Origin: Clostridia bacterium
GTDB lineage: Bacteria; Bacillota; Clostridia; UMGS1810
NCBI GenBank assembly: GCA_017397885.1
Contig: JAFQHQ010000133.1
Location: forward strand, 1 to 44,198
Direction: 5' to 3'
Length of the DNA: 44,198 nucleotides
Part shown: piece by piece, positions 35,064-44,197 of the stretch
Numbering within the stretch: position 1 is the first letter of the stretch
Layout of the letters: every line of letters begins with the position of its first letter
Translations under genes and position numbers: made by a program
Notes under the pieces: model-generated
The model's database searches: none
What the model was told of the DNA's origin: nothing
Seen by the model: only the letters and a program-made list of their open reading frames with translations

Positions 35064-37874
35064 TTATTCATATTCATAAAGAACCATCATCGAAACCACG
35101 CTGGAACCAAACACCACTGCAGTGTGAGCGTTTTCACCAAATGTGGTGTAGCCCTTCACATCAAATGCTGTTCCAACCTCAACGGTTTCTGCTTTTGGAT
35201 TTACAATGAGAACCTGATTACCTTTGAGTGAATAGGAATACATATTCACTGTTTCGCCATCATATCCGCCGTTTGCATAGATTTCAGGGTCATATTTGTA
35301 GGGAAGAACCTTCATAAATTCGCCCTGAGAAACATATACTCTGCCGAGGTGAACAAGCTGATTGGGGATTGTACCCATACCGGGGTTGTTGTTGAGAACA
35401 CAGCCGAAGCTTTGTGCAATCTGTTTTCCGTCTGCATCAACAGGCGGATAAATTCCGGGGACAAGACCGATATTTGGGTCTTTGGCATCGGCAACACCCT
35501 GCTCAACGGTAAAGTTGTTGGCACCATAAAAATTGTCTTTTGTGTGGGTTGTGTAGTTTGCAAGAACGGAAGCACCCTCACGGTGGATGATGTGGAAGTT
35601 TGAAACGATGCCGTCGATGTCGGCACTAACCATTATTACATCACCGAATTTGAGTCCGTATTTCGAGAAGAACCCAAGCTCTTTTGAGTAGAATTCCTTG
35701 AGTGTACCGGCTGCAGTGAGACACTCTATTTTGTCAACCTGCTCGCCTTCGGCATCAATAATCTGACTGACTGACTTAACAAGATAGGAAGAGCCTTCTT
35801 CATCAACAAATTCGTTTGAACCCGAACCCATTGAATATTTTGACACAACATAGTCACTGGCAAGGTTGCCCTCGGTGAGAGTGTAACCATAGTGAAGCTC
35901 GCCGGGCATTCTGCCGGAAAGTGCTACCACCTTGTAGTCTTCATCGTCAGCGGTTGCGATGTATTCTGTCATTGGAACATAAAAACGAGTGCTGGTGTTC
36001 ATAAATATACGACTATATCCTTTGTTGGAAATAACATCTGTATATTTAACAGAAACATATTTATCGGTAAGGTCGGTAAGCTCGGCATTTTTGTAAAGTC
36101 CCTGAGCCTGACCGCCAAAGGTTTTTGCAACATCGTCGGAATAGTTAAGCATTGTTATTTTGCTGTTTTTATCCACATTATAAATAACAAGACCGGTAGA
36201 CATTGACTTTTCGTAGCCTTCCTGCTTGGGGAGTTTTTCGTAAATCGCCTTTGCATCACCTTTAAATGCAACGCCGTTTACAACAAAAACATCTGCCATG
36301 TCATAAGCATAAACAATGCCGTCACTGCCAAGAATTTTTGCGGAAATCTTATAGTTCATTCCGCTTCCGAATAGTGCAGAATACATGAGATAACCGACCT
36401 TGTAGGCAGAAACGTCGGATTCTGCAATAACATACACCAGGTCACCGTCAAAGTTGATACAAGCTCTGATGATGGAGCCCATTGTGTATTTTTCGGTTAT
36501 CTCGCTGAAGATGTCGGCACTCACCTCAAAAGCTCTGCCGTCAAGGTATACCCTGTTTGAGCCGGGGGATGTTCCTGTGAGTTCACCGAGAACAAGGTCC
36601 GAACAGATGCGTACATCGTTTATTTCGCCGTCTTCGTTTCTGCATATCCACAAAACGTCATTTTCGGATATGTCCTTGAATTCTGCGATTTCTCCGTCCT
36701 GATTGGTGAACACTATATTTGAATCATCAAATTTATAGGAAACTCCCGGTTTGGACTTATCGGAAACAAGAAAATCATTTGAAATGATTGTGCCTGCAAC
36801 AATCTGTTCATAGGATTTGATTATCACAAGGTCGGAACCGTTTCCCGTGGCTTCAATAATTTTTACGTAGCCGTAATCGGGAACCATTATGCTTTCATCA
36901 TAGATGGCATTTTTGCCGTTATAAACAATCACTGCATCGCCTTTGACTTCGATTTCCTCTTCTTCATCGTCAAGCCAGTATTTGTAGCAATGATTTGCTT
37001 TATCATAGCTCATGTCATCGCTTGTGTAGATGGTGGTGATTTTGCTGTCATTGTCACCACGGGCATATATGGAGCGGATTTTAAGAGAATCCTTTTCATA
37101 ATATACATCAACATATTCGCCAAGAAGTGAATCGGTGTCAAAAGCACCTTTTTTTAGCTTGAACCCGTCTATGGCAACAAAGCCTTCACCGACACCGCTA
37201 TCATAGTTTGTACCGAAATACTGACCGTCGGTAACTGAGCCTGTGACAGATTCAATTCCCCACATCTGATAGAGAAGTGTTCCGCCGGTTGCTATGCTGT
37301 ACTGAGTTTCGCCGTTTGCAGAAACCGTAGCTGTGGGAAGCTTTGTGTGAAGCATATTGAATATGATTTCATCGGCATTTGCTTTTGTAACCTGAGCGCC
37401 CATTCCCTTGGCAGAAATTCCAAGCTTTGAGGCTGTGGAAGCATAGCCCGATGGCCAGCCTCCGTTTGCAAGTGCCATAAAATCATAACCCAGAGCTGAG
37501 ATGGCAATCTTTAGAGCTTCATTTGATGTGATAACATCACCGGGTCTGAAGGTTTCGGCATCGGAGATTACTCTCCACGCATAAAGATTGTATACACCTT
37601 CATAATAATCACTGCTCTGTGAAACATCTGTGTAAGGAAGCTTGTAGCCTGCAGGCATTTTTTCAATGCCCATTGCTCTGCTCACTTCCAGAGCAAACTG
37701 ACCGCGTGTAACCAATTCATCCTTTGCATCTGTCATGCCATCTGTTATACCAAGGTCAAAAAGAAGCTTCTGATGAGCATCGGAATCACCCGATGCGGCG
37801 GAAGAAAACACAGGAAGAGCCGACATGCCAAGCACTAAGGTCAGCACAAGAAATATACTTAAAAATTTCTTCAT
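35064..37874 (-). CDS. SLH-domain surface protein (936 aa)
   Basis: 936 aa. Signal peptide 1-27. SLH repeats occupy about residues 34-190 (LLFDLGITDGMTDAKDELVTRGQFALEVSRAMGI, then ADEIIF...). These bind pyruvylated secondary cell-wall polymer. The remaining ~740 residues are beta-rich, acidic and without a recognised catalytic motif. GGAGG precedes ATG 37874. It starts 1 nt after the 1614-aa gene and 18 nt before the lyase. Possibly an S-layer or sugar-binding scaffold; enzymatic activity cannot be claimed. Confidence 0.88.
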   Translation of the reverse strand: MKKFLSIFLVLTLVLGMSALPVFSSAASGDSDAHQKLLFDLGITDGMTDAKDELVTRGQFALEVSRAMGIEKMPAGYKLPYTDVSQSSDYYEGVYNLYAWRVISDAETFRPGDVITSNEALKIAISALGYDFMALANGGWPSGYASTASKLGISAKGMGAQVTKANADEIIFNMLHTKLPTATVSANGETQYSIATGGTLLYQMWGIESVTGSVTDGQYFGTNYDSGVGEGFVAIDGFKLKKGAFDTDSLLGEYVDVYYEKDSLKIRSIYARGDNDSKITTIYTSDDMSYDKANHCYKYWLDDEEEEIEVKGDAVIVYNGKNAIYDESIMVPDYGYVKIIEATGNGSDLVIIKSYEQIVAGTIISNDFLVSDKSKPGVSYKFDDSNIVFTNQDGEIAEFKDISENDVLWICRNEDGEINDVRICSDLVLGELTGTSPGSNRVYLDGRAFEVSADIFSEITEKYTMGSIIRACINFDGDLVYVIAESDVSAYKVGYLMYSALFGSGMNYKISAKILGSDGIVYAYDMADVFVVNGVAFKGDAKAIYEKLPKQEGYEKSMSTGLVIYNVDKNSKITMLNYSDDVAKTFGGQAQGLYKNAELTDLTDKYVSVKYTDVISNKGYSRIFMNTSTRFYVPMTEYIATADDEDYKVVALSGRMPGELHYGYTLTEGNLASDYVVSKYSMGSGSNEFVDEEGSSYLVKSVSQIIDAEGEQVDKIECLTAAGTLKEFYSKELGFFSKYGLKFGDVIMVSADIDGIVSNFHIIHREGASVLANYTTHTKDNFYGANNFTVEQGVADAKDPNIGLVPGIYPPVDADGKQIAQSFGCVLNNNPGMGTIPNQLVHLGRVYVSQGEFMKVLPYKYDPEIYANGGYDGETVNMYSYSLKGNQVLIVNPKAETVEVGTAFDVKGYTTFGENAHTAVVFGSSVVSMMVLYEYE

Positions 37875-37875
37875 G

Positions 37876-40800
37876 TTATTTTACCTCCTTTGAAAAAATG
37901 TCACTTACTCTCGAAAGCATAACTGCAACTTCTGCTCTTGTGGCATGTGCTTTCGGGTTGAAATATTTGTTTGCATCACCGGTGATAACACCCTTTGCAT
38001 TAAGAAATGCAACTGCCGATTTTGCATAATCTGAAATTTCGCCATTGTCGGCAAAGGATGAAACCTCATCACTTACAACAACGCCTTTTTTGATAAGAGC
38101 GTTTACAATCATAACCGCAATATCTTGTCTTGTAGCATTATATCCCGTGCCAAAGCTGTTTGCACCTATTCCCTTTACAACACCGTTAGCAACAGCGACT
38201 TTAACATATTGAGCAAACCAGCTGTTTTCGGGAACATCAGAAAAGCCTTGGGCTGAACCGTCATCGGTGAGAGAGGTGAGAGACACAATGAGTTTTACAA
38301 ACTCTTCTCTTGTGATGTTGTCGTAAGGAGCAAAGCTTGAAGAAGATTTTCCGTTTATGATTCCTTTGTTATAAAGCTTTATAATATGCTCTTTAGCCCA
38401 AGCGATGTTTTCTATATCAGCGAAAGGATTAAAGGGAGTATCTTCAACGGGAGCCGTTGAAACAACCTGGAAGCCCGTTGAACCGCCGTTTCCGCTTGGA
38501 GCACCGCCACCACCGCCGGTTGAGCCGGAATCTTTGTCTTTATCTTTTTCTGCCTTTTTGGCATCTTTTACCGCTTCTTCAAAAGCATCGGCAAAGTCTT
38601 TTGCATTGTCAAACTTTTTCATCATTGCCTTGTCAACAAATGATGTGGATTTGAGATCGTTATAATCATCCATAAATTCTTCGATACCAAGAAGCTTTGC
38701 ATATTTTTCATTTGTAACAATTTCTTTTACTTCGGTCATGTGGAAAGCATTCGCCACAGTTTTAAGGATGTTTTTAATTCTGTAGGCATCGAGAGCTTTG
38801 TCCATTATGGCGATAACATCCTCATAAGAATCCACACTGTTTTCAATGCTTTCAAGGGCTTCTTTCAAATCGGAGGCAAATTCCGATTCAAGTGCAACGG
38901 TCCATTCGTCGCAAACATCTTTGTCATAGCCTTTAAGCACATCAAGCTCGGGAGCTATGAGAGCAATTGCTTTGTCCGGGGTTTCGCTTTGCTCAACTGC
39001 CGTGAACCAGGAAAGTTTTAAAACCAAGGCCTGAAGTGTTTCAACGGATTCTGCTGTCATTTCACCAAAACCGTCTCTTTGTGAAACAATTTTTGATGCA
39101 AGACTTCCAACATCTGAAATATCATCCGAGTATTCATTGGAAAGACCGAAGATAAATTCAATTTTTTCCCAATTTGAAGCAATGTACGATGCATTGCCGT
39201 TTACCGCAACCATGTTCCAATATTTTGAAATGTCGGATTCTGTGTAGAAGCTTGTGTCTTTTTTATACACACCGGGAGCAGATTTTGGTGATATTTTGAG
39301 AACATAGTCACCACTTTCGGGAAGCTTGATTCCGTCTATGGCAACAACACCACGTTTTCCGGAGGTAACTGTTTCTTCATAGGCTGTGCCGGCTGCATTT
39401 TCAATTGTGACCGTGATTTCGTTATTGGAGTATGCAGAATTTTTAAAGTATACCGAAAGGGTTGCGTTCTCGGCATCAAAAGTTGCTTCAAGCTCTGCAT
39501 CGTCTGTAATTTTTGTATCGGGAGTTTCCCCTGCATAGAATTTTGCAATTATAGCATCTTCCGATGCGGCGTTGCCGTAAATGTCGGAGGCACCTTTTTT
39601 GATTACTGCTTCGTAGGTTTTTCCGGGGTTGAGTGCCACGGGAGATGCAAGGTCATATTTTTTGATTGCATCATAGAACACAAATTCCGATACAACTGCA
39701 TCTGCGCCCACTTCTCTGATTTCGATTGCCTGATTGATGTCGGCAAATTGTGTGAGAAGTGAGAAGGAAAGCTCAAGGAGCTCGTTTGTCACTGTGTCAA
39801 CACTGTATTTAACATCATACACATCAATAACGGGAGTTTCCGCCTCAATGCTTCCTTCTTTGAAGCCTGTTGAAAAACGGATTGTCTTGCTCACTTTCTG
39901 ACCGAACATATCGGTTGCGGCAATTGTGAGTTCATAGTCTGTGCATTCCGAAAGTGCAGTTTCAAGGGTAACATCTCTGCCCTTCATTGAAACTTCAGCA
40001 TTTTCGCCGTTTAATGTGGCTGTTGCCTGATCTATGCGGTTAACAAATTTGAAGCTTACCTTTGTGTCGGCGGCAACATCTTCACTATTATTTTCCACTG
40101 TGGATGAAACAAAACCGTTTGCGCCGGGTTCGCCAAAGCTTGCAATGTATTTTGGGTCAAGACCTGCTTTGGTGTAGTCGGTATCGGTCATACACGCATT
40201 TGCAACATTGAGCGAACTTGCATAACATCCCACACCGACATACATATGTTTGTATCCGTCTGCAATACATTCCTTTGCATATGATGAAATGTCAATATAG
40301 TTGATTTTGTATTGATTTGTATATCCTTTAACAGTAATAATTTTATCTTCAACAATGTTATGCTGTTTGTATGTATCTTCGCCATAAACGGAAGCAAAGC
40401 TTTCCGGTGCATCCATGGGAAGATTGCTGAGTTCAGGCATAACGTGTGTCATTTTGAGAACTACAAGACTTCCGCTTGAAGAACCTGTTCTTAAGATAAA
40501 TTTGTCGATGGTCTTTCCTTCCGGAAGTGTGGGAAGAGCAATTTTGTAAATAACCATACTTCCGTTGTTAATCTTTGTGCCGGTAAAGTTGCTTGAATCG
40601 TTTGAAATTTTTCCGCCACCGAGGGCATATCCGTCCGGGATATCCACAACATCGCCAAGGGCTTCATATTCTTGTGCCTTGATGTTTTCAACACTGTATT
40701 TTGTGAGGGGAACATCCATTGCCGTTGTGATGTCGGCATAGGCATTAATTGTCTTATCTGCCGATGAAAGCTCGCTTACTATTTTGTCGGCATAATCGGA

Positions 40801-42720
40801 TGTCATACGCTCTGTCCATCTTGCGCATACATCGCTGTTTGCAGATTGAAGTTCTTCAAAGTGAGTGTCGATGTAGCCTTTAACCGTTTCGGGATCTTTG
40901 CATTCTTCAAAGGCTGTGAAGAATGATGCAAGTGTAACAAGCTCATTGAGAGCATATTCATTGTCGGCGGTCATTTCTCCGAGACCATTGCCCCTTAAAG
41001 CAACAATCTTTTGAGAAAGAGCATCAAAATCCGACACCTCGGCAAGATATTCGTTTTCGAGACCGAAAAGCTCGCAAAGTGTTTCCCATGCATTTAAAAC
41101 ATCTGCCGCCGTTCCGCCATTTGCAATGAGATTCCAGAAACCGAGAATGTCTTCGGGAGTGTAGAAATCATAAACCATGCCAAAGCATTCGGGAGAGTTT
41201 TTGGGGCATACTCTTACGGTGTATTCTCCGCTTTCGGAAAGAATAACTTCATCAAGAGTTGCAATACCTCTTGCGCCTGTGGTTATGGTTTTGCTTGTTA
41301 TAACTTCATCGTCTTTGGAAACCGAAAGTTCAATTTCACGGTTTGAATATGCAGGGTTCATAAACCATACATCAAGACTTGAATTTTCTTTGTCAAGCTC
41401 CACAGTGAAGTCACAGTCGGAGTTGTCGGCAAATTCTTCCGTGCTTGTTTCTCCTGCAAGGAATTTTGTTATAACAACATCCGCCTCTGCAGCTTCGCCG
41501 TATTTATCTTCGACGCCTGCTTTGATAACCGCTTCATAGGCAGTGCCTTCTTCGAGGGCAATGGGAGATGTTATGTTATATCTCAGAGTTTCTTCGTCAA
41601 GAGCAAATTCCGCATCGATTTTGTCTTTGCCTATTTCTCTGACTTCAATTGCTTCGTTTATGTCATCAAATTCAGTAAGGAGCTTGAATGAAAGTTCATT
41701 AAGTTCAGTGTTGTCATCCGAAACCACACATTTAACGTTGTATGTGCCGATTGACGGATTTTCGGGGACAATCGCTCCGCTCTTTAGTCCGGTTGAAAAT
41801 CTGATTGATGCATCGGATGTCTGACCGTAGATATCTCTTGCAGACACATTAATATCAAAATCCGAACACTCTGCAAATGAAGCTTCAACAAAAACCGTTG
41901 AACCACCTACCGAGCATTCTGCATCTTCGCCGTTAACAGTAACCTTGGCAGAAGAAATTTCATTTGAAAATTCAAAGGAAACCTCACCATCTGCCGCCAC
42001 ATCTTCTGCTCCGTCTTCAACCGATGATGACACAAGCTCAAGCTCGGGAGCATCTTTGAAGCTGTAGATAACCTTGGGGTCAAGACCAAGTCTTGTGTAG
42101 GTTGAGTCAGTCATACATCCCTGCGCCATGGAATGAGTGGAGGCAAAGCATCCTACCGCCACATAGAAATATTCCTGACCGTTTGCAACGCATTCTTTTG
42201 CATATGACGAAATATCACGGTACAGCTTCTGATAACTTCCGGATCCGCCGGAAAGTCTGACTGCTTCACCTTCGACTATAGAATAGTTTTTGTATGTATC
42301 CTTTTGGGTAATGGGTTTAAGCTGTTCACTGTCTGCACCAAGATTTTGGGGGAGAGTTGAAAAATCCCAATCTGCATAGTCGATTCTCAGAATCTCGGTG
42401 GTATTTGAACCCGTACCTGTGCGGATTACAAACTTGTCAATCTGTTTCCCCGCAGGGATTTTTGGCAGGGGAACCTTGTGAATCAACAGCTTACCAATGT
42501 TCATTTTGGTGCTGAAAAAGTTACCGGTCTGCGCCTGAAGCTCATAGTTATCTACCTTGTAGGACAGATCAATGTCCATAATGTTTCCGAGAGCTTCATA
42601 CTCTGCGGCTTGTTCCTTTTCCGCATCGGTGTCAAGGGCAAATGCCGAAAAGCTGAGACTTGTCATGACAAGCAGCATTGCCAGAAACACAGATACTGAT
42701 TTTGTAAATAGTTTCTTCAT
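37876..42720 (-). CDS. 1614-aa SLH surface protein with a duplicated ~640-aa unit
   Basis: Signal peptide 1-28. Two tandem units (about 36-680 and 680-1310) share a common order: a beta domain starting EYEALG...D and reaching DISSYAKEC (DNRLRE/CBM96-like), an SbsA-type Ig domain (VSSSVEDGAEDVAADG and VSSTVENNSEDVAADT), an Ig-like stretch ending FSTG, then further beta parts and a helical region (ILGFWNLI and ISKYWNMV). Residues ~1400-1425 are a Gly/Ser-rich linker. Three SLH repeats (about 1428-1612) anchor the protein to the wall. It heads the surface operon, with AAGGAGG 5 nt before ATG 42720. Likely a display or carbohydrate-binding scaffold; no catalytic residues seen. Confidence 0.9.
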   Translation of the reverse strand: MKKLFTKSVSVFLAMLLVMTSLSFSAFALDTDAEKEQAAEYEALGNIMDIDLSYKVDNYELQAQTGNFFSTKMNIGKLLIHKVPLPKIPAGKQIDKFVIRTGTGSNTTEILRIDYADWDFSTLPQNLGADSEQLKPITQKDTYKNYSIVEGEAVRLSGGSGSYQKLYRDISSYAKECVANGQEYFYVAVGCFASTHSMAQGCMTDSTYTRLGLDPKVIYSFKDAPELELVSSSVEDGAEDVAADGEVSFEFSNEISSAKVTVNGEDAECSVGGSTVFVEASFAECSDFDINVSARDIYGQTSDASIRFSTGLKSGAIVPENPSIGTYNVKCVVSDDNTELNELSFKLLTEFDDINEAIEVREIGKDKIDAEFALDEETLRYNITSPIALEEGTAYEAVIKAGVEDKYGEAAEADVVITKFLAGETSTEEFADNSDCDFTVELDKENSSLDVWFMNPAYSNREIELSVSKDDEVITSKTITTGARGIATLDEVILSESGEYTVRVCPKNSPECFGMVYDFYTPEDILGFWNLIANGGTAADVLNAWETLCELFGLENEYLAEVSDFDALSQKIVALRGNGLGEMTADNEYALNELVTLASFFTAFEECKDPETVKGYIDTHFEELQSANSDVCARWTERMTSDYADKIVSELSSADKTINAYADITTAMDVPLTKYSVENIKAQEYEALGDVVDIPDGYALGGGKISNDSSNFTGTKINNGSMVIYKIALPTLPEGKTIDKFILRTGSSSGSLVVLKMTHVMPELSNLPMDAPESFASVYGEDTYKQHNIVEDKIITVKGYTNQYKINYIDISSYAKECIADGYKHMYVGVGCYASSLNVANACMTDTDYTKAGLDPKYIASFGEPGANGFVSSTVENNSEDVAADTKVSFKFVNRIDQATATLNGENAEVSMKGRDVTLETALSECTDYELTIAATDMFGQKVSKTIRFSTGFKEGSIEAETPVIDVYDVKYSVDTVTNELLELSFSLLTQFADINQAIEIREVGADAVVSEFVFYDAIKKYDLASPVALNPGKTYEAVIKKGASDIYGNAASEDAIIAKFYAGETPDTKITDDAELEATFDAENATLSVYFKNSAYSNNEITVTIENAAGTAYEETVTSGKRGVVAIDGIKLPESGDYVLKISPKSAPGVYKKDTSFYTESDISKYWNMVAVNGNASYIASNWEKIEFIFGLSNEYSDDISDVGSLASKIVSQRDGFGEMTAESVETLQALVLKLSWFTAVEQSETPDKAIALIAPELDVLKGYDKDVCDEWTVALESEFASDLKEALESIENSVDSYEDVIAIMDKALDAYRIKNILKTVANAFHMTEVKEIVTNEKYAKLLGIEEFMDDYNDLKSTSFVDKAMMKKFDNAKDFADAFEEAVKDAKKAEKDKDKDSGSTGGGGGAPSGNGGSTGFQVVSTAPVEDTPFNPFADIENIAWAKEHIIKLYNKGIINGKSSSSFAPYDNITREEFVKLIVSLTSLTDDGSAQGFSDVPENSWFAQYVKVAVANGVVKGIGANSFGTGYNATRQDIAVMIVNALIKKGVVVSDEVSSFADNGEISDYAKSAVAFLNAKGVITGDANKYFNPKAHATRAEVAVMLSRVSDIFSKEVK

Positions 42721-42780
42721 TTTTTCCTCCTTATGAAATATGAATTTTCAACTTTTTACTATTTTTTGATTTTATATTAT

Positions 42781-42809
42781 ATTATATAATAAAATGAACG
42801 TTTTGTCAT
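42781..42809 (-). promoter_or_regulatory. promoter for the surface operon
   Basis: On the minus strand ATGACA (42804-42809), 17-nt spacer, TATAAT (42781-42786), about 60 nt before ATG 42720. One mismatch overall. Confidence 0.75.
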
Positions 42810-42955
42810 TATTATTTTTGCACTTTTTCATGGATTTCAACTCTATTCTGAACCTTTTTAACACAATTTGGGCATTAATTATATTTTGCATACTAATATA
42901 TTATAATTATATACCACATTTTTTGAATTGTAAATTACAAAAACTACATCACATA

Positions 42956-42984
42956 TTGCAAAAAGTACACAACCGTGGTATAAT
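42956..42984 (+). promoter_or_regulatory. sigma-A promoter for the AraC gene at 43016
   Basis: TTGCAA (42956-42961), 17-nt spacer, TATAAT (42979-42984), followed by AAGGATG and ATG 43016. Confidence 0.75.
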
Positions 42985-42990
42985 CACGGT
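42972..42990. promoter_or_regulatory. putative operator over the -10 of the AraC promoter
   Basis: The perfect inverted repeat ACCGTG-N7-CACGGT straddles the TATAAT box. Its position would block RNA polymerase, so it may mediate repression or autoregulation. The binding protein is not identified. Confidence 0.5.
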
Positions 42991-43015
42991 ACAAACTGTT
43001 TAAGGATGTGATTTT

Positions 43016-43846
43016 ATGTCATATACCAATTATGCCCGATACAAATCCGAAGATTTTGTGCTCAGTCACTCCCGGCATAATCCCGCTCAAGAACACGTCT
43101 TTCATCACACAACCAACGAAGAATATGAGTTTATGTATTTTTATGAAGTTTCCTCGGTTTATTACATTGAAGACAAAGAATTCCCGATTACAAAAGGCTG
43201 TGTTGTTATCACACCACCGGGTACGCCCCACAATTTTATTCGTACTCCCAACAGTATTGAAGACAGATTTCACACACGCATCAACAGGAATCTGTTTTCA
43301 TCAAACATTTTAAATCATCTGCCAAAGGACTTATTTGTTATAAATGCCCATGAAGATTCAATGCTTGTAAGTTTGTTTAAAAAAGTTGACTACTACTGCC
43401 GGAATATTGATGACGAAAGTCTTCTTCGACCGCTTCTCATTCACACCGTTGAAGAAATTGTATATAACATTATTTTGAACCATAAAAAGCAAAACACAGC
43501 GGCTAATTACTCCATAAATCCCGTATTTTCAAAAGTTATAGCCTTTATTGATGATAACATTCATAAAGATATTACCCTTGACACAATTCGCAAGGAGCTT
43601 TTTGTGAGCAAAAGCTATCTTCATCATCTTTTTTTGCAAAGACTTGCAAAAACTCCCAAAAAATATATTTTGGAGAAAAAACTCTTTCTTGCACAGACGG
43701 ATATTCGTCACGGAAAACTTCCTACCGAGGTTTATTCCGACTATGGATTTGCAAATTATTCAACCTTTTACAGATGTTACAAAAACCTTTTGCATCGTAC
43801 ACCGTCAGAGGATTACAAATATTGTAATTCAGAAAAAAACAAGTAA
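43016..43846 (+). CDS. AraC-family transcriptional regulator (surface operon)
   Basis: 276 aa. An N-terminal cupin-like sensor (HHTTNEEYEFMYFYEVSSVYYIEDKEF, then ITPPGTPHNF) and a C-terminal AraC double helix-turn-helix (ITLDTIRKELFVSKSYLHHLFLQRLAKTPKKYI, PTEVYSDYGFANYSTFYRCYKNLLHRTPSEDYKY). It is divergent from the surface operon and presumably controls it. It differs clearly from the AraC protein at 3191, so it is not a recent duplicate. Confidence 0.9.
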   Translation: MSYTNYARYKSEDFVLSHSRHNPAQEHVFHHTTNEEYEFMYFYEVSSVYYIEDKEFPITKGCVVITPPGTPHNFIRTPNSIEDRFHTRINRNLFSSNILNHLPKDLFVINAHEDSMLVSLFKKVDYYCRNIDDESLLRPLLIHTVEEIVYNIILNHKKQNTAANYSINPVFSKVIAFIDDNIHKDITLDTIRKELFVSKSYLHHLFLQRLAKTPKKYILEKKLFLAQTDIRHGKLPTEVYSDYGFANYSTFYRCYKNLLHRTPSEDYKYCNSEKNK

Positions 43847-43916
43847 TTAAATTGGGGATGTAGGGGTGTTTAACATATGGACGTGAGCCTCCTCCCCGGT
43901 GGACAATGTCGTCAAC
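43847..43916. other. GC-rich non-coding stretch beside the inverted-repeat element
   Basis: No gene or clear terminator follows the AraC stop. CTCCCCG (43892-43898) is exactly complementary to CGGGGAG (43939-43945) inside the adjacent element, so the two segments could fold together. Confidence 0.45.
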
Positions 43917-44197
43917 TTAGTGACAAATTTGAGTTTGTCGGGGAGTTACGTTGAAATCAATTGGAGTAACTTTCTATAATCACGCAGTTCTTTTCAAAGA
44001 AATTTCTATAATATCTGTTTCTTTATCCGACCGCCTTCGACTCCGTCACTCAGACGTCGGCGAAGTCTAAATCCGAATCCCCGCAGCGGAAAATGATGGA
44101 TTCGGATTTTCGAAGTCGAAACAGATATTATAGAAAACGAACTGCTACGATTATATAAAGCTCCTCCAATTGATTTCGCAAATTTGTGCCTCACTAA
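43917..44197. mobile_element. MITE-like inverted-repeat element, ~281 bp, no coding capacity
   Basis: Outer ends TTAGTGA (43917-43923) and TCACTAA (44191-44197) are complementary. Matching inner blocks, in mirrored order, are CAAATTTG, a perfect 14-bp block 43953-43966/44164-44177, TATAAT 43975-43980/44150-44155, GCAGTTC 43984-43990/44139-44145, and a perfect 19-bp block 44003-44021/44118-44136. The arms are thus imperfect TIRs of about 80-105 nt around a ~96-nt centre with another hairpin (44070-44080/44098-44108). A small hairpin GACAAA/TTTGTC lies at 43922-43939. No transposase is present; target duplications cannot be tested because the window ends 1 nt later. Confidence 0.65.

Larger units (their letters stand above)
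42721..43015. promoter_or_regulatory. AT-rich divergent control region of the surface operon and AraC gene
   Basis: 295 nt without a gene, extremely AT-rich. It holds the minus-strand promoter of the surface operon (42781-42809) and, about 150 bp away, the plus-strand promoter of the AraC gene (42956-42984). The 42810-42950 stretch contains no further recognisable site. Confidence 0.6.

Noticed and set aside
42810-42955. Riboswitch or small RNA in the surface-operon control region
   Set aside because: The sequence is nearly all A/T with no stable stem; nothing beyond the promoters can be supported.
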